Source: Okapia johnstoni
Taxonomy: Eukaryota > Chordata > Mammalia > Artiodactyla > Giraffidae
Direction of reading: 5' to 3'
Length of the DNA stretch: 64,000 nucleotides
NCBI GenBank assembly: GCA_024291935.2
Contig: CM044310.1
Location: 121,902,213 to 121,966,212 of the forward strand
Shown: one piece after another, positions 42,651 to 53,457 of the stretch
Numbering within the stretch: the stretch's first letter is position 1
How the letters are laid out: the number at the start of each line of letters is the position of its first letter
The notes under the pieces: generated by a model
The model's database searches: none
Told to the model about the DNA's origin: nothing
What the model saw: only the letters and a program-made list of their open reading frames with translations
Made by a program: the position numbers and the translations under genes

Positions 42651-43250
42651 TGTCCCAATGGTGTCGGAGGGTTCTCTTTTCTCCACACCCTCTCCAGCAT
42701 TTATTATCTGTAGATTTTGTTGATATCCACTTCAACTGGTGTTTGGTGGTAACTCATCGCAGGTTTGATCTGTATTTTTCTAAAAACTGACAGTGTTGAG
42801 AATCTTCTCATGTGCCCGTTGGCCATCTGTATGTCTTTGGGAAAATGTCTCTTCAGTTCTTCTGCCCATTTTTGATGGCTTGTTTGTTTTTTGATTTTGA
42901 GTCATATGAGCAGTTCATATATTTTGGTCATATCATTTGCAAATGTTTCTACCATTCCATGTGTTGTCTTCTCAAGTTGATGATTTCCTTGCTGTGCTAA
43001 AGTTTTAGGTTTGATGAGGTCCCATTTGTTAATTTTTGCTTTTATTTATTTTGCCTTGGGAGACTGATCTATGAAAATATTGATACAATGTATATCAAAG
43101 AGTGCTTGACACACGTTCTCTTCCGGGAGTTTTATGATGTTATGTCTAACATTTAGGTCTTCAAACCATTGTGAGTTTATTTTTTATATAGTGTTGGAGA
43201 ATGTTCTACTTTCATTAATTTACATATAACTGTCCAGTGAATCCCTCCAC
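42651..43250 (-). mobile_element. L1 fragment, antisense
   Basis: The AT-rich reverse L1 ORF2 text includes TCTTTGGGAAAATGTCTC and GCCCATTTTTGATGGCTTG. It probably belongs to the same insertion as 40780-41870 or to a second one. Confidence 0.72.
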
Positions 43251-43273
43251 TTCTCTGACCTGGAAATGAGATG

Positions 43274-44050
43274 CCACCTTCACTCTGCCCTGCATACTGT
43301 GGGGCTGATTCCACTGGCGCCCTTGACGCTCAGGCTCCTGGAAATCAGCACCACGGACAGAGGTGGGAGGCCACCTTCACTCTGCCCTGCACACTGTGGG
43401 GCTGGTTCCCTTGGTGCCCTTGACTCTCGGGCTCCCGGAAATCAGCACCACGGACAGAGGCCACCTTCACTCTGCCCTGCACACTGCGGGGCTGATTCCC
43501 TTGGTGCCCTTGACGCTCAGGCTCCTGGGAATCAGCACCACGGACAGAGGTGGGGAGGCCACCTTCACTCTGCCCTGCACACTGTGGGGCTGGTTCCCTT
43601 GGTGCCCTTGACTCTCGGGCTCCCGGAAATCAGCACCACGGACAGAGGCGGGGAGGCCACCTTCACTCTGCCCTGCACACTGCGGGGCTGATTCCCTTGG
43701 TGCCCTTGACGCTCAGGCTCCTGGGAATCAGCACCACGGACAGAGGTGGGGAGGCCACCTTCACTCTGCCCTGCACACTGTGGGGCTGGTTCCCTTGGTG
43801 CCCTTGACTCTCGGGCTCCCGGAAATCAGCACCACGGACAGAGGCGGGGAGGCCACCTTCACTCTGCCCTGCACATTGCGGGGCTGATTCCCTTGGTGCC
43901 CTTGACGTTCAGGCTCCCGGAAATCAGCACCACGGACAGAGGCCACCCTCACTCTGCCCTGCACACTGCGGGGCTGGTTCCCTTGGTGCCCTTGACTCTC
44001 GGGCTCCCGGAAATCAGCACCACGGACAGAGGCGGGAAGGCCACCTTCCT
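43274..44050. repeat. 90/98-bp minisatellite, eight units in alternating types
   Basis: Units start at 43274, 43371, 43461, 43559, 43657, 43755, 43853 and 43943, and a ninth begins at 44041. Each opens with CCACCTTCACTCTGCCCTGC (one starts CCACCCTC). Lengths are 97, 90, 98, 98, 98, 98, 90 and 98 bp; the difference is an 8-bp GGGGAGG-type block at the end. Units alternate strictly between type a (GGGCTGATTCC, ACGCTCAGG or ACGTTCAGG) and type b (GGGCTGGTTCCC, ACTCTCGGG), so the array grew by doubling a dimer. The period is not a multiple of three, which argues against coding. Confidence 0.96.
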
Positions 44051-44663
44051 CTTCTCTCCCTCCCGAGCTGGGTGGCTTCCCCTTCACGCAATTCTTGTCA
44101 CTTTGAGCAGCCAGTAGGGACCAGTGAGCTCAGTTACACTTGAGCCCTGAAGCCCCCTCCCTTCATCCCCACCCCACCCTAGACCCAGTGGGAAGCAACC
44201 TGTAAAGGTTTAGTGGGGAAGGGGGAACAGAAAGTCGCCCAGGGCCAAAAAGACTTCAACTCCTCTAGGCTAGGAGGACTCGGTTACTCAGCGGACGTGG
44301 AGCTCGCGCATGTGGGTGGGGTCTCCAGGCCCCAGCTGCTTCCTGGAACAAGGACAGGAGGAGGATGTGGGGGTGTGTCTGGGTCTTCATGCTGCTTTTA
44401 GCTCCGTGTCTTCCCTCAAAGCCCAGAGCTTTCTACTCTTCAGTTCCCTCTCTGCACACCTAGCGCTGCCTGGACCCTGGGGAGGGGGTACGTGGAGCAG
44501 AGGGAGAGAGACCCCCTTGTATTATCCATCCCTCCGTGAGGTGGGGTCACCTGTGGCTGATGTCCCCGTGTCTCCCTTCTTCCCAAGCAGCCCAGAGCTC
44601 CCCAGGGACAGGGCTGAGCTGTGGGTCTGACTCCTCAGTGGGTATGGGCAGGGGGCTCCTCAC
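44051..44663. other. Sequence 3' of the LILR C remnant
   Basis: I found no membrane or cytoplasmic exon on the minus strand here, so the LILR C remnant stops after its single D4-like exon. Nothing else is recognised. Confidence 0.5.
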
Positions 44664-45605
44664 CTGAGAGCAGGAGCTCCAGGGGGTCGCTGGGGAGGGA
44701 CAGCAGGTAGGGGGCGGTGTTCTGTGAGCTGTAGCGCCTGTAGGTCCCACTGTGGGCCGAGGTCACAGCACTCAGGGTGAAGTTGGCCTGAACAGGTGGA
44801 GCTGTGTCCTGCAGACGAAGGTGCTGGGGAGGAGGGAGCGACCCCTCCTTGGACAGGTGGAAGGTGTCTGACCCGACCTCAGAGAGACACTGCAGCATCA
44901 CGTTCTCTCCCCAGGGCACTGAGGCCCCCGGGGCGGGCGGAGAGGGAGGGTTTCCTGTGCACTCCTGGGGGCGAGGGGCTGTGTTAAATGGGGATCCCCG
45001 CCCCAGTGACCCCAGGTGTGGGTTGGGAGGGGAGGGGCCCCCTGAGCCCACACTCTGCTGCTCTGCCCGTGAGGTGGAGCCCACGGTGGGAGGGACCAGC
45101 CTGCCCTCTTACCTGTCACCACCAGGGGCAGGGGGTCACTAGCAGGGGGTCACTCCGCTCTGACCAGCGGTTCCTGCTCTGATATGCACACTGATACTGT
45201 CCGGCATCACTTGAGCTCAAGGATTCAAAGTGCAACCTGGCCTTGTTCCTGGAGCCCTATGGGGCCTTAGCCTCCCAGTATACAGAGCTCCTCTGTTTAT
45301 ACAGATGGTAGACGTCTGCCAGCAGAGACCCCTGACACCAGATGGTCACCGGGCTCCCCTGGGCGACCATGGTGCCTGGGTCGGCCTGGATGGAGGGTTT
45401 GGGGGGAACCTCTGGAAAGGAATCAGACCTGAAGAGTCAGGGCGCCTTCTCCCCCAGGTTCCCCAGCTGTCCCCCAGGCCCCTCCCAGACGGGCCACCAG
45501 AGGCCCCGACCCCCTGTGCTCCCCAATGACCAGGGGTGGTGCGTGGAAGCAGGAGGTCTGGGGGCTCACCTGGCTGTCCCTGGTCCCATGGGCCCCAGCA
45601 CAGCC
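44664..45605 (-). pseudogene. LILR C: truncated LILR pseudogene related to gene A
   Basis: Three LILR exons remain, each with splice sites: signal exon 2 (45605-45570, 36 nt), D1 (45411-45113) and a D4-like exon (44964-44664). It is broken in five ways. The first signal exon is absent, because LILR similarity ends near 45740 where L1 begins. D1 has a TAG stop in place of a glutamine codon of gene A (45257-45259). D1 carries a 14-bp duplication near 45136 and so is 299 instead of 285 nt. The D4-like exon has one extra base near 44930 (301 instead of 300 nt). The second Ig cysteine is Arg (CGC at 44734-44736, YRRY instead of YRCY). No membrane or tail exons follow. The join between the D4-like exon and D1 uses intron text shared with gene A, which suggests loss of D2-D3 by unequal exchange. 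Confidence 0.92.
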
Positions 45606-45744
45606 CTGGAGCGCCCAGCCCCACCACATGTCCTGGACGCTCCAGGTCAGCTCTGCGCCGAGGGCTGGGGTCAGATCCAGGCAGAGGACATTCCCCTCTC
45701 CCCCAAGAAAGTCTGTCCCCACCGAGCCTCCTGGGGCCTCTGTC

Positions 45745-46790
45745 TCTGTGCTTTGGACAAAATACCATTTGAAAACAGTGAATGGTATTTTAGTTCATCC
45801 ACTCATCAGTGATAGACATTCGGATTGTCGTCCTTTTTGTCTCCCGTGGCTACCTCAATGAACACACTTGCGTAAATATTTGAGAGTCTGTGGCAGCTTT
45901 TTTTTTTTTAATTGTGGTAGGAGCGCTTACCGGGGGGTCTGCTTTCTGTGCTGTCTGGCTTACAGCACGGTGTGCTCAGCCACAGGCACCCCTGGTGCAG
46001 CAGGTCTCCAGATCCTGTTCATCTTGCATAACTGAAACTGCACCAAGAGGTGGGACTTCGGGGTCAAATGCTAATTCAGACTTGCTTTTCGAGGAACTGC
46101 CGACCTGCTTTGCACAGCGGTGGAGCTGTTTCCCATCCTCACACGCAATTTCACGGCTTCGGGTTTCTCCACATCCTCATCACCATTTGTTAATTTCTCA
46201 AATCATGGTCCATCCCGCTGGGTTCAAACGGCATCTCATCATGGTTTAACTTTCACTTCCCTAATGACAGATGTTCTAAACGCCCTTTCATGTGCTAGTC
46301 GTCCACTTGTATATCTTCTCTGTAGACTTACCTATTTAAGCCTTTGACCATTTTTAAAATATTGGGTCATTTCTTGTTATTGAGTTAAAGATATTCTTCA
46401 TATATCAGGATACTATACTCTGACTAGACGATGTGCTATTTTTTTCAAATTTTGTTGGGTGTCTTTTATACTCTGGAGAGTGTTTTTGAGGTACCACCAG
46501 ATTAAATTTTGGTGAAATTCATCTTTTTTTTCCTTTTCTTCTGGTCCTTTTCCTGTCGTAGCAAAAACTCTATTGTCAAGTCAACATGATGAAGATTTAC
46601 TCTGTGTTTTCTCTTAGAGAATCTCGGCTGTTACCTGGACCCATTCTGAGCTGATCTTTTTATGTGCATGTGTAACATTGCACTTCATTCTTCTGCGGGT
46701 GGATATCCAGATTTCCCAGCTCCATTTGTCTCAGAGAATGTCCTTTCCCCCTTGAGTTGTCTTGACCCTTTGTCAGAAACCACCAGGTCA
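45745..46790 (-). mobile_element. L1 fragment, antisense
   Basis: Reverse L1 ORF2 text begins at about 45745 with AAATACCATTTGAAAACAGTG and continues with CTTTTCGAGGAACTGCCGAC and CTTTGTCAGAAACCACCAGG. It cuts off the 5' end of LILR C. Confidence 0.75.
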
Positions 46791-48510
46791 TCTGTTTGTG
46801 TATCACCTTCCATTTTATCCCTGAGGACAGAAGCAGAGATGGGGGAGAGGGCTTGGGGCCCTGCCCTGTCCGCCCCACCTGCAGAGACCGGCGCAGCTGT
46901 CCTGTGTGGGGGTCTCAGGGCACCTGCTGCTGCTGGAGCTCAGAGTCTCTCTCCTTCCCCCGCCCCGAGTCGTCACCTGCTCAGTGCTCAGCACACAAGG
47001 CCGAAAACCCTGGATCCTGGTGCAGAGAGATCCTCTGATCAAGAGGCCCCGGGCTTCCTCCTCTCCACACCCAAGTTCTCCCAGGGAGTGGAGACCCGTG
47101 TCGGGCTAGTTATTTCAGGGCCTGTCATCGGAGCTCTCCTTCTGCTGGGGCCTTTCTGTTTGCCCGATGACAGCACCAAGGCTCAGAGTCACTGGGTCTG
47201 TTCCTCAGGCTCAGATCTCCAGAAATTTCCATCTGGGTGTGGAAGCCTGGGAAACCTGACCCCAGAGCGTGACTCCCCTGCATGCGGCTGCTGGCCTTGG
47301 TTAGAGAGCCTGGGGTTAAGATGCACATCCGACCATGCAGGTGGGCATGAAGGTCCTGCCAGCTACTCAGGGCGGGACTGGGTAGGCCTGAGCTGGGAGC
47401 CGTGCGGTGGAGCAGGCAAGTCAGACACATCAGTGGTTTAGACCGTTGTCTTAATCCCGTGTTTTTAGGTAAATTCCTGCATGAGCCTGGGAGCACCCTC
47501 ACAAAAGAGGAGACGACTCCCACCTGATAGTTTCGTGGTGGAGTGTGCGTGGAGTGCGTGGTGCGCAAGCGGCACCCACGTGGGCGGGGCCCCAGGAGGC
47601 ACCGCCCTGGGCACCCGCCGGCTGCCCACTGCTCCGAGCAGAGCCGCTCGCGGGCGGAGGGCTGTGCGATCAGACAGGCTTCCACCTGACTTTAATGCTC
47701 TCCCGTTACCGTCTTGACATGTGAACGTGGGGCCCTGCATTCTCGATTTTCACTGTTCCCCTAAATTATGTAGCTGATCCCGCCTCTACAGTTGTGCTTT
47801 TGTATTTGACCGGCTCATTCTAGTTCATCCTTCTGAGGACCTGTGGCATAGGAATTCCAGAGGAGAGGGAGGCGCTTCTCCTCCACCCACTCGCCTCACT
47901 GGGGACCAGATAAGAGTTCAGGCTTCCTGATGTGGTTCAGTCTGAAACCAAACATTCTGTGACCCCACCCTACTGCCCGTAGGGTTTAACACCTCACATC
48001 CACAGTGGCGGCTTCCAGCCAGATTGAGATTCTTGATTTTTATGTTCAGAAACTCATATGGACTCCGTTTAAATTCTGCACCGCATGTCATCCGGTGGTA
48101 GAGTGTGTGTGAAGCCGTTTCCCCCTGGGCAGTGGCTCATCGTCTGGCTGGACTCAGTGATGCTGATTGGGCAGCTGAGGTCATGGTGTGTGCAAAACAC
48201 GCTGAGAGTGTGTGGAGGGTTTGCCATGATCGATGGACAGCCACTCTGCTGTGAATTGGCCCCTAGCGCAGGGGCTGGCTTTCCCCAGCCTGCTTCAGCC
48301 CCGCCTCACTCAGGGGTGAGAAGCTAGGGAGGGTGATGGAGCAAAGGGACGGCTCACCAGTAAGGAGCCACAGACAGGAGTCGGTACCCGAGGGTCAGGA
48401 GGGACAGGACCGCGTTCCAGCAGCCCTCGAGCTTCCCTCTGACAGCGACCGCCGCCTCCTCCCCGGTGTGTGAGGACCAGGAGGTCACGTGGGAGCTTTC
48501 CTTCCTCTAG
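46791..48510. other. Unassigned GC-rich sequence with a 259-codon open frame
   Basis: A plus-strand frame is open from 46662 to 47441. Its first part is L1 and the rest resembles no family I know; a hydrophobic stretch, LVISGPVIGALLLLGPFCL, lies near 47108-47165. I see no splice structure or poly(A) signal to support a gene. The remainder (47450-48510) is also unassigned. Confidence 0.35.
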
Positions 48511-49370
48511 TTCTCAGTTCAGTTCAGTTGCTCAGCCGTGTCTGACTCTTTATGACCCCATGGACTGCAACACGCCAGGCCTCCCTGTCCATCACCAACT
48601 CCCGGAGTTTACCCAAACTCATGTCCATCAAGTCGGTGATGCCATCCAGCCATCTCATCCTCTGTCATCCCCTTCTCCTCCTGCCCTCAATCTTTCCCAG
48701 CATCAGGATCTTTTCAAATGAGTTAGCTCTTCACATCGGTGGCCAAAGTATTGGAGTTTCAGCTTCAGCATCAATCTTTCCAATGAACACCCAGGACTGA
48801 TCTCCTTTAGGATGGACTGGTTGGATCTCCTTGCAGTCCAAGGGACTCTCAAGAGTCTTCTCCAACAACGCAGTTCAAAATCATCAATTCTTTATTTAGC
48901 ATTCAGACTTCTTTATGGTCCAACTCTCACATCCATACATGACTACTGAAAAAGCCATAGCTTTGACTAGATGGACCTTTGTTGGCAAAGTGATGTCTCT
49001 GCTTTTTAATATGCTGTCTAGGTTGGTCATAACTTTTCTTCCAGGGAGCAAGCGTCTTTTAATTTTGTGGCTGCACTCACCATCTGCAGTGATTTTGGAG
49101 CTCCCCAAAATAAAGTCTGTCACAAACATGTTTCCACTGTTTCCCCATCTATTTGCCATGAAGTGATGGGACCAGATGCCATGATCTTAGTTTTCTGAAT
49201 GTTGAGTTTTAAGCCAACTTTTTCACTCTCTACTTTCACTTTCTTCAAGAGGCTCTTTAGTTCTTCTCCACTTTCTGCCATAAGGGTGGTGTCATCCGCA
49301 TATCTGAGGTTATTGATATTTCTCCCGGCAATCTTGATTCCAGCTTGTGCTTCCTCCAGCCCATCTTCCT
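48511..49370 (-). mobile_element. BovB fragment (reverse)
   Basis: The reverse BovB 3' part starts at TTCAGTTCAGTTGCTCAGCC and extends up to the region encoding [15 protein letters not shown] on the minus strand. Its 5' boundary is near 49370. It is the mirror partner of the fragment at 49920-50828. Confidence 0.93.
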
Positions 49371-49627
49371 CTAGTGCTAAGATTCCACAAAGTTCTGCCT
49401 CCTCAGGTAGCACGTGTTGTCTCCTTGTGAATACATCACACACATACACAGTGTTTCTTCACTTTTTCGCTATCATGCTTCAAAATTGGTCTGTATTACT
49501 GTAGTAGTTGTTTGAGGGCAGATGATGTAGGAAGCTTTAGCTTATGAGCTTTATTTATTGCTGGAGAATATTGTGAGGCTGCTTGATATGTGGTAGACAA
49601 ATGTTAGTTTTATAAAATGACATCTAC

Positions 49628-49900
49628 ATTACGGAGAAGGCAATGGCACCCCACTCCAGTACTCTTGCCTGGAAAATCCCATAGACGGAGGAGCCTGGTA
49701 GGCTACCGTCCATGGGGTCGCTAAGAGTCGGACATGACTGAGCGACTTCCCTTTCACTTATCCCTTTCATGCACTGGAGAAGGAAATGGCAACCCATTCC
49801 AGTATTCTTGCCTGGAGAATCCCAGGGATGGCGGAGCCTTGTGGGCTGCCATCTATGGGGTTTCACAGAGTCGGACACGACTGAAGCGACTTAGCAGCAA
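49628..49900 (+). mobile_element. Bov-A2 dimeric SINE
   Basis: Two sense Bov-A monomers are joined by TTCCCTTTCACTTATCCCTT. The first begins GGAGAAGGCAATGGCACCCC and the second ends GACTGAAGCGACTTAGCAGC. The copy is close to consensus. Confidence 0.93.
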
Positions 49901-49919
49901 CATATGATTTGCCTGGTGG

Positions 49920-50828
49920 TTAGGAGTATGTCAAGGCTGTATATTGTCACCCTGCTTATTTAACTTATATGCAGAGTACATCATGAGAAACACTGGGCTG
50001 GAAGAAACACAAGCTGGAATCAAGATTGCCAGGAGAAATATCAATAACCTCAGATATGTGGATGACACCACCCTTATGGCAGAAAGTGAAGAAGAACTAA
50101 AGAGCCTCTTGATGAAGGTGAAAGAGGAGAGTGAAAAAGTTGGCTTAAATCTCAACATTCAGAAAACTAAGATCATGGCATCTGGTCCCATCACTTCATG
50201 GGAAATAGATGGGGAAACAGTGTCAGACTTTATTTTTTTGGGCTCCCAAATCACTGCAGATGGTGATTGCAGCCATGAAATTAAAAAGACACTTACTCCT
50301 TGGAAGGAAGGTTATGGCCGACCTAGATAGCATATTTAAAAGCAGAGACATTACTTTGCCAACAAAAGTCCGTCTAGTCAAGGCTATGGTTTTTCCAGTA
50401 GTCATGTATGGATGTGAGAGTTGGACAGTGAAGAAAGCTGAGTGCCACAGAATTGATGCTTTTGAACTGTGGTGTTGGAGAAGACTCTGGAGAGTCCCTT
50501 GGACTGCAAGGAGATCCAATCAATCCATCCTAAAAGAGATCAATCCTGGGTGTTCATTGGAAGGACTAATGTTGAAGCTGAAACTCCAATACTTTGGCCA
50601 CCTCATGCGAAGAGTTGACTCATTGGAAAAGACCCTAATGCTGGGTAGGATTGGGGGAGGGAGGAGAAGGGGACGACAGAGGATGAGATGGTTGGATGGT
50701 ATCACCGACTTGATGGACATGGGTTTGGGTAGACTCCGGGAGTTGGTGATGGACAGAGAGGCCTGGCGTGCTGCAATTCATGGGGTCGCAAAGAGTCGGA
50801 CACGACTGAGTGACTGAACTGAACTGAA
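49920..50828 (+). mobile_element. BovB fragment (sense), about 0.9 kb of the 3' part
   Basis: This sense BovB begins within the reverse transcriptase (GTATGTCAAGGCTGTATATTG) and reads [15 protein letters not shown], where the catalytic YADD motif has become YVDD. It then runs through [18 protein letters not shown] to the GACTGAACTGAACTGAAC tail. One frameshift near 50290 divides the frame. Confidence 0.93.
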
Positions 50829-50844
50829 CATTTATTTTGTGTAA

Positions 50845-51042
50845 ATTCCCTGGTGGCTCAGATGGTAAAGCGTCTGCCCCCAATGTGGGAGACCCGGGTT
50901 CAGTCCCTGGGTTGGGAAGATCTCCTGGAGAAGGAAATGGCAACCCACTCCAATATTCTTGCCAGGCAAATCCCACGGTCAGAGAGGCCTGGCGTGCTGC
51001 AGTCCATGGGGTCGCAAAGAGTCGGACACGACTGAGTGACGC
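50845..51042 (+). mobile_element. Bov-tA SINE followed directly by a G-rich tract
   Basis: The sense copy runs from TTCCCTGGTGGCTCAGATGG to GAGTCGGACACGACTGAGTG. Where a poly(A) or microsatellite tail is expected, an almost pure G tract begins. Confidence 0.93.
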
Positions 51043-51044
51043 GG

Positions 51045-51080
51045 TGGGGGGGGGGGGGCGGGCGGGGGGGGGGGGGGGGG

Positions 51081-51112
<32 letters not shown>

Positions 51113-51163
51113 CGGGGGGGGGCGGGGGCGGGGGGGGGGGGGGGGGGGGGGGGGGGGGCGGTG

Positions 51164-51197
<34 letters not shown>

Positions 51198-51261
51198 CGC
51201 GCGGGGGCGGGGGCGCGCGGGGGGGGGGGGGGGGGGGGGGGGGGCGCGGTGGGGGGGGGCG
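51045..51261 (+). repeat. About 217-bp poly(G) tract with scattered C
   Basis: Nearly every base is G, with isolated C and very few T or A. Single G runs exceed 20 bases. It gives poly-Gly or poly-Pro frames that are not genes. It could form G-quadruplexes, and it could also be a sequencing or assembly error in a hard region. Confidence 0.9.
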
Positions 51262-52330
51262 GCAGCCTGAGCCATCTGCGCCGCAAGGGCGAGCGCGGGG
51301 TGCCTGATCAAGTAGCGCGGCGGGCCCCCCAGACACAAAGGCTGGGCGCCAAGGAAGACACCCCGACCCGAGCCTGCCCTCGGCTTTCCAGGAGAGGAGC
51401 CCGAGGGGCAGGTGTAGGGCCGGAAGGGCGGCCCTCGCCCTGGGGCCGGCCGGGGACGCGCACGGGAATGTCCTCCTGTAGGCGGCGCTCCAGGCTCAGG
51501 ACCCCGGCGCGCCCTCCAGTCCTCCACGTCCGCCTCCTCGTCCTCAGGAGAGGATGGCCCGACTTAGACGGCCGGGGGCCCGGCCTGGAGACTCCGCCGG
51601 TGCCTCAGAGGCCGCCCGGACCCTGGTAGGCGAGCCCAGACTGAAGCATCCCATCCCGAAGAAGCGGGCCGCAAGCCCCGGTCCCCCGGCCCTGAAGGCG
51701 GCCCGGAGGCTCACGAGCCGGGCCAGGGTGCTGAAGACGTCCGCAGGGACCTGGGGGCGCCGGCCGGCCAGCTGCCCTGCATGCAAGAGAGACCGTGTCC
51801 ACGGCCGCACACCCCGGGCAGGAGGGCCGCCCGGCCCCGGGAGAAGCCGGGAGGCCGGCGGGGAGAAGAGCGGCTCGCCTGGGGCCCTGACCCGCCTCCC
51901 CGCCCCGCGCCGGCAGGGCCTCTCCGAGTCCGTCCAGACCAGCCGGGGGGGGGGGGGGGCCCGCCCGCGGCCTCACGGGGCCGTCTTCGCCACCGACGTC
52001 ACCGCCAGCCTCCTCACGGTCCCTGAGGGAGTCTCCCGCCGCCCTGGGCTTCTCCAACCGCCTGGGCGCCGGGCTCCCCGGCCCGCCTCTGGCCTCTGGC
52101 TCCGCTCTGGCATCCCAGACTCTCCAGGGGCCGGTGGCCTCCTTCACGGGCAGGCTCGGGGGGGGATCCCGCCCGGACCTGGCCCTGCCCGTGACTTCGG
52201 CAGGGGGGCCACCGTGCCGCCCTGCTGCCTGGCCCCGCCCTGGTTCCTGCCCCTGGGCCTTCACGCTGCTGCTCCGCATTCGCCTCAGGAAGTCTGGGTG
52301 CCCTGGGGCTCAGCGAAATGTTCCCCAACA
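51262..52330. other. CpG-rich stretch with overlapping open frames, no recognised gene
   Basis: This stretch is very GC- and CpG-rich, unlike its surroundings. A 305-codon frame on the plus strand (51554-52471) is basic and rich in Pro, Arg and Ala (for example KHPIPKKRAASPGPP). A 224-codon frame overlaps on the minus strand (51605-52279). Long frames are expected by chance at this composition. It could be a CpG island promoter, a GC-rich pseudogene or a satellite-like unit; I cannot decide. Confidence 0.4.
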
Positions 52331-53265
52331 GCGTCCTGTGTTTCTCAAGCCCCACCGTGTTCGCTATTTGAACTGCCTCCAGGGTCTGTGATGACCGCGG
52401 TGGTCACCTTGCCTCCCAGTCTCCCCTGGGCAGGGGTGTTTAGAGCAGGGGGCTGCTCCGGGTCGGCTTGACTGTTCCTGCCCAGCGGCTGGAAGAGAAG
52501 GGGGGAGGCTGGGGCGAGGCAAGACCTGGGGGCCGCTCCAGAGAGGACGTTGCCCGGTGTGTGGAAGAGGGCAGGGGAGTGGGAAGGGGCCATGCTGTGA
52601 GAACTCCCCCCTCAGAGCATCGCCTGAGCCCGCAAAGGCGGCACTGTTCCCCATTCTGCCCCGGCCCGCGCCTCCGACATCTGCGGCCTTAACATAGAGG
52701 ACGGGGTGGCCGTTGGGCTCAGGAACCCTGACGAGTGGGCGTGGGGGCCGTCTCACCCTGATTCGGGTTAGCAGCTGCAGTCCCCAGATGATGACCCCGA
52801 GTGCACCCCGGGAGGGCTCCGTCCCGGAGCTGTTCCACCCGAACCCTCCGAGTCTGGGGGACAGAAGGGGAAGGGTGTCCACCCACTGCCGTCCTTTCTG
52901 CCCGCCTCTGCAAGGACTGCCTTAATCCTAATGGTGGCCTCGCAAACTGCTCCGGACACCCCGGGCAGTGGGTGGTTGCTGGGAGGAGGTCTCCCCTCCA
53001 GACCTCGGCCAGGGGCGCAGTGCTTCCGCAGTCCCCACGCCCTCCCCTGATAGTCCCCCCCACCTCTGGGCTCCAGGTGCTCTCTCCCGGCTGAGAGGCT
53101 GTATCCATGTACCGCCTGGGCAGACCCAAGGGCTGGAAGGTGGGCAGTCAAGGGGAGAACGCGCCCTCCAGGGTCCCAGCAGGAGATGCAGAGAGGCCAG
53201 CACACTGGGCCCCGTCCTGTCCCCCAGTGGCCCTGGGTGTGACCCAGGGGCTCTCCTGGAGCTAT
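52331..53265. other. Unassigned GC-rich sequence
   Basis: No gene or named repeat is recognised. The frames overlap on both strands. Confidence 0.4.
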
Positions 53266-53401
53266 AGGGTTCAGTCCCTGGGTCGGGAAGGTCCCCTGGA
53301 CAAGGAAGTCACCCACGTATGTAAATACATATATGTGTGTGTGTGTGTGTATATAAATATGTGTGTGTATATGTGTATGTGTGTGTATATGTATGTGTGT
53401 A

Positions 53402-53436
<35 letters not shown>

Positions 53437-53457
53437 ATATATATATATATATATATG
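53266..53457 (+). repeat. Bov-tA scrap followed by (TG)n/(TA)n microsatellite
   Basis: A short SINE piece (GGGTTCAGTCCCTGGGTCGG, 53268-53312) leads into about 125 bp of mixed TG and TA repeats ending in a pure (AT)n run near 53436-53456. Confidence 0.92.

Noticed and set aside
43266..44117. Overlapping frames of 82-141 codons with repeated CPAHCGA-type peptides
   Set aside because: They are frames through the 90/98-bp minisatellite. The unit length is not a multiple of three and each frame ends within a few units.
44664..45605. LILR C as a functional two-Ig receptor
   Set aside because: It has an in-frame stop, two frame-changing indels, a lost Ig cysteine, no first signal exon and no membrane exon.
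50979..51629. Open frames of 128 to 233 codons made of poly-Pro or poly-Gly
   Set aside because: They arise from the G tract and neighbouring SINE. The composition is trivial and no homology is seen.
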